Positions 7,316-14,588 of a stretch of 34,400 nt of DNA are shown here, piece by piece. The notes under the pieces were generated by a model. It did not search any database and was not told where the DNA came from. It was given only the letters and a program-made list of their open reading frames with translations. The stretch comes from Vibrio sp. Isolate32 (GTDB taxonomy: Bacteria; Pseudomonadota; Gammaproteobacteria; Enterobacterales; Vibrionaceae), in assembly GCF_022397955.1 (NCBI RefSeq), contig NZ_JAKEUQ010000026.1:1-34400 (forward strand), given 5' to 3'. Position numbers and translations under genes: made by a program. Numbering within the stretch: position 1 is the first letter of the stretch; each line of letters opens with the position of its first letter.

Positions 7316-8464
7316 ATGAAAGCGTTACATTTTGGTGCGGGTAATATCGGTCGTGGTTTCATTGGTAAGCTTCTTTCTGACGCTGGTATGAAGGTTACGT
7401 TTGCTGACGTAAATGAAACGGTTGTAAATGCGTTAATTGAACGTCAAGAATACCCAGTTAAGATTGTTGGCGAAGAGTGTGTTGTTGAAGTTGTTAAGAA
7501 CGTAACAGCAGTAAATTCAGCAACAGGTGCTGTAGTAGGTTGCATTGCTGAGTCTGATATTGTGACAACGGCGGTAGGACCTACGGTTCTTAAAATTATC
7601 TCTAAGTCTATTGCTCAAGGCATTGAAAAGCGTGCAGCAGCAAACAACACTGCACCAATGAACATCATCGCGGCTGAGAACATGGTTCGCGGTACTAGCC
7701 AATTAAAAGCAGCAGTTTTAGAGCACCTTTCTGATGAAATGAAGGCGTTCACTGAAGAGCACATTGGTTTTGTTGATTCAGCGGTTGACCGTATTGTTCC
7801 ACCGGCAGAAGCAGGTGAAACAGACCCTCTAGCGGTAACGGTTGAAACGTTCAGCGAGTGGATCGTAGACCAAACACAATTTAAGGGTGAGATTCCAAAC
7901 ATCCCAGGGATGGAATGCACTGATAACCTAATGGCTTTCGTTGAGCGTAAATTGTTCACGCTAAACACGGGTCACTTAGTAACGGCATACCTTGGTGTAC
8001 TCGCTGGTCACGAGACAATTAAAGACTCTATCGAAGATGACGTAATCCGCGCTGAAGTAACAGCAACGATGGAAGAAAGTGGCGCTGTTCTCATTAAGCG
8101 TTATGGATTTGATCCAGAAGCGCACGCGGCATACATCCAAAAAATTCTAGGTCGTTTTGCTAACCCGTTCCTACGTGATGAAGTGGATCGTGTTGGTCGT
8201 CAACCTATTCGTAAGCTGAGCCCTCAAGATCGCCTAGTCAAGCCACTGAACGGTACGTTAGAATACGGGCTACCAAATGCTCATCTAGTAAAAGCGATCG
8301 CCGCTGCGTTCCATTACAAGAATGAAGATGATCCGCAAGCGGTTGAACTTCAAGCAATGTTCGCAGAAAAAGGTTTTGCAGAGACATTAGCGCATTATTC
8401 TGAGCTGAATAGTGACTCAGAAGTTGTTAAACTAGCGGAAGAAGCTTATCTAGCATTGAAATGA
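7316..8464 (+). CDS. mtlD: mannitol-1-phosphate 5-dehydrogenase
   Basis: Oxidises mannitol-1-phosphate to fructose-6-phosphate with NAD+, the step after MtlA. It is 382 aa, the same length as the E. coli enzyme. The Rossmann motif HFGAGNIGRGFIG is at residues 4-16, and conserved ENMVRGT, VDRIVPP, KLFTLNTGH and GRFANPFLRDEVDRVGRQP follow. The ORF is open 42 bases further upstream, but the start at 7316 matches the family and has TAAGG nearby. Its stop lies within an ATGATAA, so an ORF in the mtlR frame overlaps it by four bases, but the true mtlR start is probably further on. Confidence 0.97.
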   Translation: MKALHFGAGNIGRGFIGKLLSDAGMKVTFADVNETVVNALIERQEYPVKIVGEECVVEVVKNVTAVNSATGAVVGCIAESDIVTTAVGPTVLKIISKSIAQGIEKRAAANNTAPMNIIAAENMVRGTSQLKAAVLEHLSDEMKAFTEEHIGFVDSAVDRIVPPAEAGETDPLAVTVETFSEWIVDQTQFKGEIPNIPGMECTDNLMAFVERKLFTLNTGHLVTAYLGVLAGHETIKDSIEDDVIRAEVTATMEESGAVLIKRYGFDPEAHAAYIQKILGRFANPFLRDEVDRVGRQPIRKLSPQDRLVKPLNGTLEYGLPNAHLVKAIAAAFHYKNEDDPQAVELQAMFAEKGFAETLAHYSELNSDSEVVKLAEEAYLALK

Positions 8465-8473
8465 TAAACCATC

Positions 8474-8503
8474 AAAGTGCCACCCCAGTGGCACTTTATT
8501 CTT
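8474..8503 (+). terminator. terminator/attenuator between mtlD and mtlR
   Basis: Perfect stem AAAGTGCCAC (8474-8483), loop CCCA, GTGGCACTTT (8488-8497), then ATTCTTTT. It lies 11 bases after the mtlD stop and just before the mtlR start, so mtlR would be expressed at a lower level than mtlAD. Confidence 0.75.
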
Positions 8504-8514
8504 TTAGAGCAACC

Positions 8515-9051
8515 ATGCCCATACATACAACACACGAATCAGAGTTACTTGAAGAACTAGCCGAATCAGCCAATGCTGCGGAGTGCCTGTTGTGCGCCTA
8601 CGATGTCTTAGAAGACATGTTGGACGCTTTATTGAAAAGTATCTTTTATAAAGATGACTACGCTGTCAAATTTGTTGTTGACCCTCTCCTTACCACTGAT
8701 GGCCCTTTAGGGGAAATTCTGGTTCGAACAAAATTATTGTTAGGTTTAGGGGTGATCAGCAAAGAAGTGTATGACGACATTGAAGTTTTCGTTACTCTCA
8801 AAGAGTGGGTCAATATTCAAGAAGGGAAGGTAAACTTCTGGGACCAAGATGTCGTTTTCGAACTTAACCGTATCAATGCAATTCAAAAAATGATGCCAAT
8901 CGATTACGCCCCAAAGTTGGTCGAAGGCATGTCTGATGATATGAAGCGGATGTTTTTAGAGCGCCATTTTCAAAAAGTGCGCTCAACGATAGTGCTAGCG
9001 GTTAATGATATACATCAGCAGCTAGCGAAAGAGAACGTGTTGACTTCTTAA
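8515..9051 (+). CDS. mtlR: MtlR family mannitol operon repressor
   Basis: A 178-aa protein of the MltR family, thought to repress the mtl operon. Family marks are FYKDDYAVKFVVDPLLTTDGPLGE (compare FRKDDYAVKYAVEPLLDGDGPLGD in E. coli) and VRTKLLLGLGVISKEVYDDIE. There is no obvious helix-turn-helix, as in other members, so it probably acts indirectly. The frame is open back to 8461, but that start would translate through the hairpin at 8474-8497. The ATG at 8515 (MPIHTTHESELLEEL) fits better. Confidence 0.9.
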   Translation: MPIHTTHESELLEELAESANAAECLLCAYDVLEDMLDALLKSIFYKDDYAVKFVVDPLLTTDGPLGEILVRTKLLLGLGVISKEVYDDIEVFVTLKEWVNIQEGKVNFWDQDVVFELNRINAIQKMMPIDYAPKLVEGMSDDMKRMFLERHFQKVRSTIVLAVNDIHQQLAKENVLTS

Positions 9052-9090
9052 TACCATTTCAGTGAGTAATGAAAATAAACTGGGTGCAAT

Positions 9091-9504
9091 TTATGACTCT
9101 AGTTTTGCCAACCACAGATCACACTGATCGATGAGCTCTTGCAAAAATAGTGTTGGGTTCGCAAGTTTCTCATTTCCTTTTACACTTGTTGTCGTTACCT
9201 GCCAAAAACTCAGTGAGACTAAGTTTCTTTTGTATAGGAACTCATTTAACTCTGCTGATGAAAGCACAAGTGTCTCGCCAAACACATCATATAACTGTTG
9301 TATAACTGGCTTTAGCTCTGTGATAGTGCCTTTCAGGAACTGTTCTGAAGTCAGGTTTTCAATGGCTTGGGTATCGCTAGAACTGTTTTGTTTACAAAGT
9401 GCTCTAATCGACTGGTAGAGTGAGTTTTCCAATCTTTGTACTGAAAGCAGAGCTTTTCCAAGTAGAGATAGTTGTTCATTGCTTAGGTTAGTTGTGTCTG
9501 TCAT
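9091..9504 (-). CDS. unrecognised 137-aa protein
   Basis: A soluble, helix-rich protein with no signal peptide. The first half predicts helices (SLLGKALLSVQRLENSLYQSI), followed by a Ser/Asn linker. A later segment, LNEFLYKRNLVSLSFWQVTT, then ANPTLFLQELIDQCDLWLAKLE, recalls all-helical families that carry an RN-x(3-5)-H motif (HEPN-like); here the histidine is missing. That comparison is weak. AGGAACT is present upstream of the start. It follows the 9537-9824 gene by 32 bp on the same strand, so the two may be cotranscribed. Function unknown. Confidence 0.7.
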   Translation of the reverse strand: MTDTTNLSNEQLSLLGKALLSVQRLENSLYQSIRALCKQNSSSDTQAIENLTSEQFLKGTITELKPVIQQLYDVFGETLVLSSAELNEFLYKRNLVSLSFWQVTTTSVKGNEKLANPTLFLQELIDQCDLWLAKLES

Positions 9505-9536
9505 TTAAGTCAGTTCCTAATAAATTGAAGTCTGTT

Positions 9537-9824
9537 TTACCTGAATTTTGAGCTAGCTTGTTCGGGCGTATAGGTGTCTGCATTGAAAATAATATAGTCA
9601 CCGCTTATCAATTTTTCACATTGAATTTGTCCTTTAAAGCCAATGCTGCACAGTTTTTTTAGCAAGTGTGGCTTGGCGTTATCGTAGACAACATTTAAAA
9701 AAGGAAGGTGGTTAGAGTGAACTACGTTATGTAGATTAAACTCTTCTAATGCCTCTGAGAGGTGATCACTGTCAGTCAGTTCGATGATCTCGACAATTTC
9801 ATTCAACAACATGTCTATTTCCAT
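9537..9824 (-). CDS. unrecognised small protein, about 95 aa
   Basis: The frame is open to 9902, but the first 26 codons of that reading run through the nagB terminator, so a start at 9824 (MEIDMLLNEI) or 9812 (MLLNEIVEII, with GGAA upstream) is more likely. The product is acidic at the N-terminus (NEIVEIIELTDSDHLSEALEE) and ends in a short domain with FKGQIQCEKLISGDYIIFNAD. No signal peptide and no family recognised. It lies directly behind the nagB terminator and ahead of the 137-aa gene, so it depends on read-through or on a promoter hidden at about 9825-9855. Confidence 0.6.
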   Translation of the reverse strand: MEIDMLLNEIVEIIELTDSDHLSEALEEFNLHNVVHSNHLPFLNVVYDNAKPHLLKKLCSIGFKGQIQCEKLISGDYIIFNADTYTPEQASSKFR

Positions 9825-9852
9825 ATTTTTTAGTTGATAGCGATTGTGACAT

Positions 9853-9888
9853 AAAAAAAAAACCACTTCCGATAGAAGAAGTGGTTTT
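9853..9888 (-). terminator. intrinsic terminator of nagB
   Basis: Stem AAAACCACTTC (9859-9869) and GAAGTGGTTTT (9878-9888). On the minus strand it is followed by a run of ten T (9853-9862). It is just downstream of the nagB stop. Confidence 0.92.
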
Positions 9889-9915
9889 AATTCTACAATC
9901 AAGATCTACATCAAA

Positions 9916-10716
9916 TTATAGGTCTTGAATGTTCTCAGCTTCTAGCTCTTGGAAGTAGCGAAGAGTCTTAACTTTTAGCTCTTGTTGAGCTGGCTCATCA
10001 GCAACGATAATAGCTTTACGGTGCATCTGTAGAGCTGTAACAGTCCACATGTGGTTTACAGAACCTTCGATAGCCATTTGAAGCGCTTGTGCTTTGTTGT
10101 GACCTAGAGAAAGGATCATTACTTCTTCAGAATCCAGAAGAGTAGCAACACCGATAGTTAGTGCGTATTTAGGAACTTGGTTGATGTCACCATCGAAGAA
10201 ACGAGAGTTCGCGATACGAGTGTCTTCAGTCAACGTTTTGATACGAGTGCGTGAAGATAGAGAAGAACCTGGTTCGTTGAACGCGATGTGACCGTCGATG
10301 CCTACGCCGCCCATGAACAGGTTGATTTTTCCGTATGAACGGATTTTTTCTTCGTATGCTGCACAGTGAGCATCGATGTCTTCAGCTTTGCCGTCTAGCA
10401 GGTTGATGTTTTCTGCTTGAATATCAACGTGGTTGAAGAAGTTTTCGTGCATGAATGTGCGGTAAGACTCAGGGTGGTTTGGTTCGATACCAACGTACTC
10501 ATCCATGTTGAATGTTACAACGTGCTTGAAGCTAACTTCGCCAGCTTTGTAAAGTTCAATTAGCTCAGCGTAAGTAGTTAGAGGTGTGCTACCAGTAGGA
10601 AGACCTAGTACAAATGGACGCTCAGCAGTTGGAGCGAATTTGTTGATCGAATCTGCGATATGACGAGCAGCCCATTTACCTACTTTTGCTTTGTTGCTTA
10701 ATGGAATAAGTCTCAT
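9916..10716 (-). CDS. nagB: glucosamine-6-phosphate deaminase
   Basis: Converts glucosamine-6-phosphate to fructose-6-phosphate and ammonia, the last step in using N-acetylglucosamine from chitin. It is 266 aa, as in E. coli. Catalytic residues are at the E. coli positions: D72 in FNMDEYVG, and D141, H143 and E148 in GIDGHIAFNEPGS. LGLPTGSTPL binds phosphate. It is not next to nagA or nagE here, as in several Vibrio genomes where nagB stands alone. A NagC-type operator lies upstream, and a strong terminator follows. Confidence 0.98.
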   Translation of the reverse strand: MRLIPLSNKAKVGKWAARHIADSINKFAPTAERPFVLGLPTGSTPLTTYAELIELYKAGEVSFKHVVTFNMDEYVGIEPNHPESYRTFMHENFFNHVDIQAENINLLDGKAEDIDAHCAAYEEKIRSYGKINLFMGGVGIDGHIAFNEPGSSLSSRTRIKTLTEDTRIANSRFFDGDINQVPKYALTIGVATLLDSEEVMILSLGHNKAQALQMAIEGSVNHMWTVTALQMHRKAIIVADEPAQQELKVKTLRYFQELEAENIQDL

Positions 10717-10760
10717 TGATTTTGCCCCTAGAAATTAAATATTATAGTGTTCTGAAACAT

Positions 10761-10780
10761 TAATTCGCATTATAAAATAA
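10761..10780. promoter_or_regulatory. NagC-type operator upstream of nagB
   Basis: On the minus strand TTATTTTATAATGCGAATTA fits the NagC/Mlc consensus (TTATTT-N5-TTCG/CGAA-type arms). It is about 45 bp upstream of the nagB start, consistent with induction by GlcNAc-6-phosphate. Confidence 0.65.
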
Positions 10781-11070
10781 GTTGTCGTATTCCGCTATTG
10801 TTTTAGGTCAAGTTTTTACCTTTTTGTCGTATCTGTGATTGGAATTCTCAAAATTGCACAATTATTGTATGGATATTTGGTAGCGTTAAACAAGATTAAT
10901 ACGTTTGTCATATACAGTAATATTGATCTAATTTAGCGCCTGAAAAGGGCTGTGCTTCTATGTTTTGTTGAAGACTATTTGCCTAGAATGATGAGGCTAT
11001 ATAACCTTCGCCGTGCCTAAAACGATTTCATTTCGAATAAAATTTAACCAGGAAAGAACAACAGGCCCTA

Positions 11071-11234
11071 GTGAGCAATAAATGGCGCACTCTGTATTTG
11101 CGATTTTATGGATATCGGTCACACTTAACGCCTAAAGTGTGATATGACTAACTTTCCATAGATATGAATGACTGTTTTTAATGAGCAATAAATGGCTCAT
11201 GTAATCTGCATTGAATAAGCAATAATCCGCCTAT
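11071..11234. promoter_or_regulatory. three related 20-bp imperfect palindromes, presumed activator sites for the TRAP operon
   Basis: GTGAGCAATAAATGGCGCAC (11071-11090), ATGAGCAATAAATGGCTCAT (11181-11200) and ATAAGCAATAATCCGCCTAT (11215-11234) share the core AGCAATAA. Each has arms of the form RTRAGC-N8-GCNYAY, and the middle one is a perfect 6-bp inverted repeat. They lie about 220, 110 and 75 bp upstream of the presumed transcription start of the sigma-54 promoter, as expected of enhancer sites for a sigma-54 activator. The activator is not identified and is not in the window. Confidence 0.6.
11119..11142. promoter_or_regulatory. separate palindrome between nagB and the TRAP operon
   Basis: TCACACTT (11119-11126), 8 bp, AAGTGTGA (11135-11142): perfect 8-bp arms. 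It is a possible dimeric operator but not a CRP site, because the arms point the wrong way. Owner unknown. Confidence 0.45.
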
Positions 11235-11283
11235 CACTATTGATTTTTTTATTTAAATTAAATCAAATCAATAGTTTAATCTT

Positions 11284-11299
11284 TGGCATTGTGCTTGCT
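11284..11299 (+). promoter_or_regulatory. sigma-54 (-24/-12) promoter of the TRAP-lhgO operon
   Basis: TGGCATTGTGCTTGCT matches TGGCAC-N5-TTGCW at nearly every position, with GG (11285-11286) and GC (11297-11298) exactly 10 bases apart. The start of transcription would be near 11311, 44 bases before the first gene. Confidence 0.8.
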
Positions 11300-11354
11300 A
11301 TCTGATTGTTGTTAACAAAGCAGTAACGTGAATAACTCTACATGGAGAGTAACA

Positions 11355-12368
11355 ATGAAATACAACAAGCTAGTTAAAACTTTGGCAATCGCAATGGTAT
11401 CTATTGGACTTATCAGCAACGCCTCAGCTCAAGAAGAGCGCAGCTACATCCTAGCAACGGCGTCGACAGGTGGTACTTACTACCCTGTGGGCGTAGCGCT
11501 GGCGACGTTAAGCAAAGTGAAATTGGCACCAAAGCACCACTTTTCCCTTTCTGCAATCAGCTCTGCGGGCTCTGGTGAAAACGTCAAACTGCTGAACGAA
11601 AACGAAGCACAGTTCGCGATTCTACAAGGTCTTTACGGTGCATGGGCTTGGTCTGGTGAAGGTCCTTATGAGAAAAGCGGTCGCCAAGAACAACTGCGTT
11701 CAGTCTCTATGTTGTGGCAAAACGTTGAGCACTTTATTGTTCGCTCTGACTTAGCAAAAACTGGCACAGTGACAGACCTGAACAACCTAGACGGTAAGAA
11801 GTTCTCTATCGGTAAGAAGAACTCAGGTACTGAGAACTCTGGTCGCCAAATCATGAAAGGTCTGAAGGTCGATCCTGATAAATTCAACCTTGCGTACATG
11901 GGCTACGGCGGCAGTGCGAGCGCACTTCAAAACGGCACCATTGACGGCATGAACACGCCTGCAGGTGTACCTGTTGGTGCGGTCACTCAAGCTTTTGCTG
12001 CGCTGGGTAAAGACATTTCGATTCTTTCGTTTACTGACGAGCAAATCAAAGAGGCGAACGGTAACTACAACCTATGGACGAAGTACGAAATTCCTGCGAA
12101 CACGTATCCGGGTCTAGATAAGCCAATCACCACCATTGCACAGCCAAACTTCTTGGCTGTTCGTGAAGATATCTCGGAAGAAGACGTTTACCAGCTAACT
12201 AAAGCGATCTACGAGAACCTGCCTTTCCTACAAGGTATCCATAAAGCAACAAAAGCAATGGCGATTGAGAAAGCGATCGCTGGCTTGCCAGTGCCTCTTC
12301 ACCCAGGCGCGGCGCGTTACTACAAAGAGATGGGCATCGAAATCCCATCAGACCTAATGTTGAAATAA
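11355..12368 (+). CDS. TRAP transporter solute-binding protein, TAXI family
   Basis: Periplasmic binding protein of a TRAP transporter, which drives uptake with an ion gradient instead of ATP. It is 337 aa with a signal peptide (MKYNKLVKTLAIAMVSIGLI, cleaved after NASAQ or nearby). Mature TAXI features are YILATASTGGTYYPVGVALA, SAGSGENVKLLNENEAQFAI, NLDGKKFSIGKKNSGTE and GTIDGMNTPAGVPVGA. An upstream start at 11328 is possible in frame, but GGAGAG before 11355 and the signal peptide favour this one. TAXI proteins of known function bind glutamate- or 2-oxoglutarate-like acids, and the downstream L-2-hydroxyglutarate oxidase points the same way. The exact ligand is unknown. Confidence 0.92.
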   Translation: MKYNKLVKTLAIAMVSIGLISNASAQEERSYILATASTGGTYYPVGVALATLSKVKLAPKHHFSLSAISSAGSGENVKLLNENEAQFAILQGLYGAWAWSGEGPYEKSGRQEQLRSVSMLWQNVEHFIVRSDLAKTGTVTDLNNLDGKKFSIGKKNSGTENSGRQIMKGLKVDPDKFNLAYMGYGGSASALQNGTIDGMNTPAGVPVGAVTQAFAALGKDISILSFTDEQIKEANGNYNLWTKYEIPANTYPGLDKPITTIAQPNFLAVREDISEEDVYQLTKAIYENLPFLQGIHKATKAMAIEKAIAGLPVPLHPGAARYYKEMGIEIPSDLMLK

Positions 12369-12378
12369 CGCCTACTTG

Positions 12379-12406
12379 GCCCCGAGTTTTGGCTCGGGGC
12401 ATTTTG
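12379..12406 (+). terminator. attenuating hairpin after the binding-protein gene
   Basis: GCCCCGAG (12379-12386), loop TTTTGG, CTCGGGGC (12393-12400), then ATTTTGT. It lies 10 bases after the stop and would let the binding protein be made in excess over the permease. Confidence 0.7.
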
Positions 12407-12456
12407 TCCCTACCGATTTCTAAGATGGAAAAAGCCGCCAGAGCTTGGAGTATGAG

Positions 12457-14580
12457 ATGAGCGACTCAATAGAAAAGGAATTGCAGAAGTTTGAGCTGCC
12501 CACGCGCACAGGTTTTCCGTGGGTAACCACCACAATCACAGTGTTTGGCGTGGTGTTGTCTGCTTTGCACATTTGGTTTAATACCTTCTCGACGTTACCG
12601 GAGTTATGGATTTCCGCTACCCACTTTGCTGGCTTTGCGGTGATTTGTGCGCTTTGGTATCCGGCTCATATCTCTCTCAAGCAGAGTAAGATTGCACTCG
12701 GCATTGATGTGTTAATTGCCATGGGCGCGGTCGCGTGTTTGCTCTACATTCCCTATGCTGAAGATGCGCTGTATGAGCGTGGTGTTAAGTTTGTTACCAG
12801 CGATTGGGTCTTTGCCATCATGGCAATTTTGATTGTTATCGAACTGATTCGACGCACCATGGGTTGGTTTATTCCAGTGCTGATTGGGGTGTGTCTGAGT
12901 TACGTTGTGCTTTGGGGTAAGTGGGCGACAGGTATTTTCCACTTTCCGGGTTTGAGCATGGAAACCCTGCTCTACCGTAGCTTTTATTCTTCTGAGGGCA
13001 TGTTTGGTTCTATCTCGCGCATCAGTTGGACTTTTGTATTCATGTTTATTCTATTTGGTGCGTGTCTGGTTCGCTCTGGTGTGGGTGATTACATTATTAA
13101 TGTGGCACGTGCTGCGGCTGGCAAAATCATCGGTGGTCCGGGTTTTATTGCGGTCATTGGCTCCGGTTTGATGGGCTCAGTATCTGGCTCTAGTGTGGCC
13201 AATACGGTTTCAACCGGTGTTATCAGTATTCCTTTAATGCAAAAAGCAGGTTTTCCTTCGCGCTTTGCAGCGGGCGTTGAAGCTGCGGCGTCGACTGGTG
13301 GTCAGTTGATGCCACCAGTGATGGGCGCGGGTGCTTTCATCATGGCGTCTTACACGCAAATTCCTTATGTTGATATCATTGCCGTTTCTTTCATTCCTGC
13401 TCTTATCTATTTCTTGTCTGTGGCGTTCTTTGTGCGTATTGAAGCCAAACGCAGCGGCGTTCAGAAGATCACGACAAGCGATGAATCATTACTTAAAGTG
13501 CTGATCAGCGGTTGGCACAACCTTATCCCGCTGGCGGTATTGGTTACTTTGTTGGTTCAAGGCTTTACGCCAACTTATGCTGCTGGCTTATCGATCATTT
13601 CAGTAGTGGTCGCGTCTTGGTTCTCGAAAGATCACAAGATGGGACCAAAAGCGATCATCGAAGCGCTATCGCAAGGCGCGAAAAACATGGCGACAACTGC
13701 TGTATTGCTGGTGGGTATTGGTTTGGTGATCAACGTGATCAGCACAACGGGTATCGGTAACACGTTCTCACTGATGATCGACGGTTGGGCGAATGGCGAC
13801 TTGTTCATAATGATCGTTCTAATTGCGCTCGCTTCTCTTGTTTTAGGTATGGGTTTACCCGTGACAGCGGCGTATATTGTATTGGGCACACTGTCTGCGC
13901 CTGCGCTTTACAAATTGATTGCGGAAAATCAACTGCTTGAATTGATGGTGTCGGGGCAATTGCCAGAGCAAGCAAAAGCGATCTTTATGTTGGCGGCGCC
14001 AGAAAAGTTGGAACTGCTTAATGCGCCAATGGCATTGGAAACTGCTAAAGAAATGGTGGTGTTAGTTCCGGCGGACTTTATGGAAACCCTGCTTGAACAA
14101 AGTTTGGGTATGGAAGCAGTAGGCTCAGCATTGCTGGCTGCTCACCTCATCATCTTCTGGTTATCGCAAGACAGTAACGTAACACCACCAGTGTGTTTGA
14201 CCGCATTTGCTGCGGCAACCATCGCTAAAACACCGCCAATGCGTACCGGTTTGATGGCGTGGAAAATCGCCAAAGGTTTGTATCTTGTCCCGCTGTTGAT
14301 TGCTTACACAGGCTTGGTCAGTTGGGATGTGACGTCAGTGATTACCGTGGGCTTCTTTGCCATCATCGGTACCTATGCATTGATTGGTGCGATTGAAGGC
14401 TACTTGGAAGGTCCTCTAAACATTCTGACGCGTCTCTTGTTGGTAGTGGTGGGTACATTGCTGGTTTGGCACGACATCCCAATGTTGGTTCGTGTGGCAA
14501 GCTGCGCGGTATTTGTCGCGGTGTTCATTTACAGTGGTCGCAAGTTCAAATTGCAACAATCTCAACTATCGGTTTTATAA
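12457..14580 (+). CDS. TRAP transporter permease, fused 4TM/12TM
   Basis: Inner-membrane component with small (DctQ-like) and large (DctM-like) parts in one chain, the arrangement normal for TAXI systems. It is 707 aa. Hydrophobic segments run almost throughout. The DctM part shows GPGFIAVIGSGLMGSVSGSS, then ANTVSTGVISIPLMQKAGFP, AAASTGGQLMPPVMGAGAFI, LVLGMGLPVTAAYIVLGTL and SNVTPPVCLTAFAAATIA, all conserved. GGAG lies 8 bases before the ATG at 12457; the TTG at 12445 is a less likely start. It works with the TAXI binding protein just upstream and is followed after 8 bases by the oxidase gene. Confidence 0.93.
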   Translation: MSDSIEKELQKFELPTRTGFPWVTTTITVFGVVLSALHIWFNTFSTLPELWISATHFAGFAVICALWYPAHISLKQSKIALGIDVLIAMGAVACLLYIPYAEDALYERGVKFVTSDWVFAIMAILIVIELIRRTMGWFIPVLIGVCLSYVVLWGKWATGIFHFPGLSMETLLYRSFYSSEGMFGSISRISWTFVFMFILFGACLVRSGVGDYIINVARAAAGKIIGGPGFIAVIGSGLMGSVSGSSVANTVSTGVISIPLMQKAGFPSRFAAGVEAAASTGGQLMPPVMGAGAFIMASYTQIPYVDIIAVSFIPALIYFLSVAFFVRIEAKRSGVQKITTSDESLLKVLISGWHNLIPLAVLVTLLVQGFTPTYAAGLSIISVVVASWFSKDHKMGPKAIIEALSQGAKNMATTAVLLVGIGLVINVISTTGIGNTFSLMIDGWANGDLFIMIVLIALASLVLGMGLPVTAAYIVLGTLSAPALYKLIAENQLLELMVSGQLPEQAKAIFMLAAPEKLELLNAPMALETAKEMVVLVPADFMETLLEQSLGMEAVGSALLAAHLIIFWLSQDSNVTPPVCLTAFAAATIAKTPPMRTGLMAWKIAKGLYLVPLLIAYTGLVSWDVTSVITVGFFAIIGTYALIGAIEGYLEGPLNILTRLLLVVVGTLLVWHDIPMLVRVASCAVFVAVFIYSGRKFKLQQSQLSVL

Positions 14581-14588
14581 GAGGTCGT

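Noticed and set aside
8461..8514. Upstream start of mtlR overlapping mtlD
   Set aside because: The extension would be translated through the perfect terminator-like hairpin at 8474-8497 and lacks similarity to the family.
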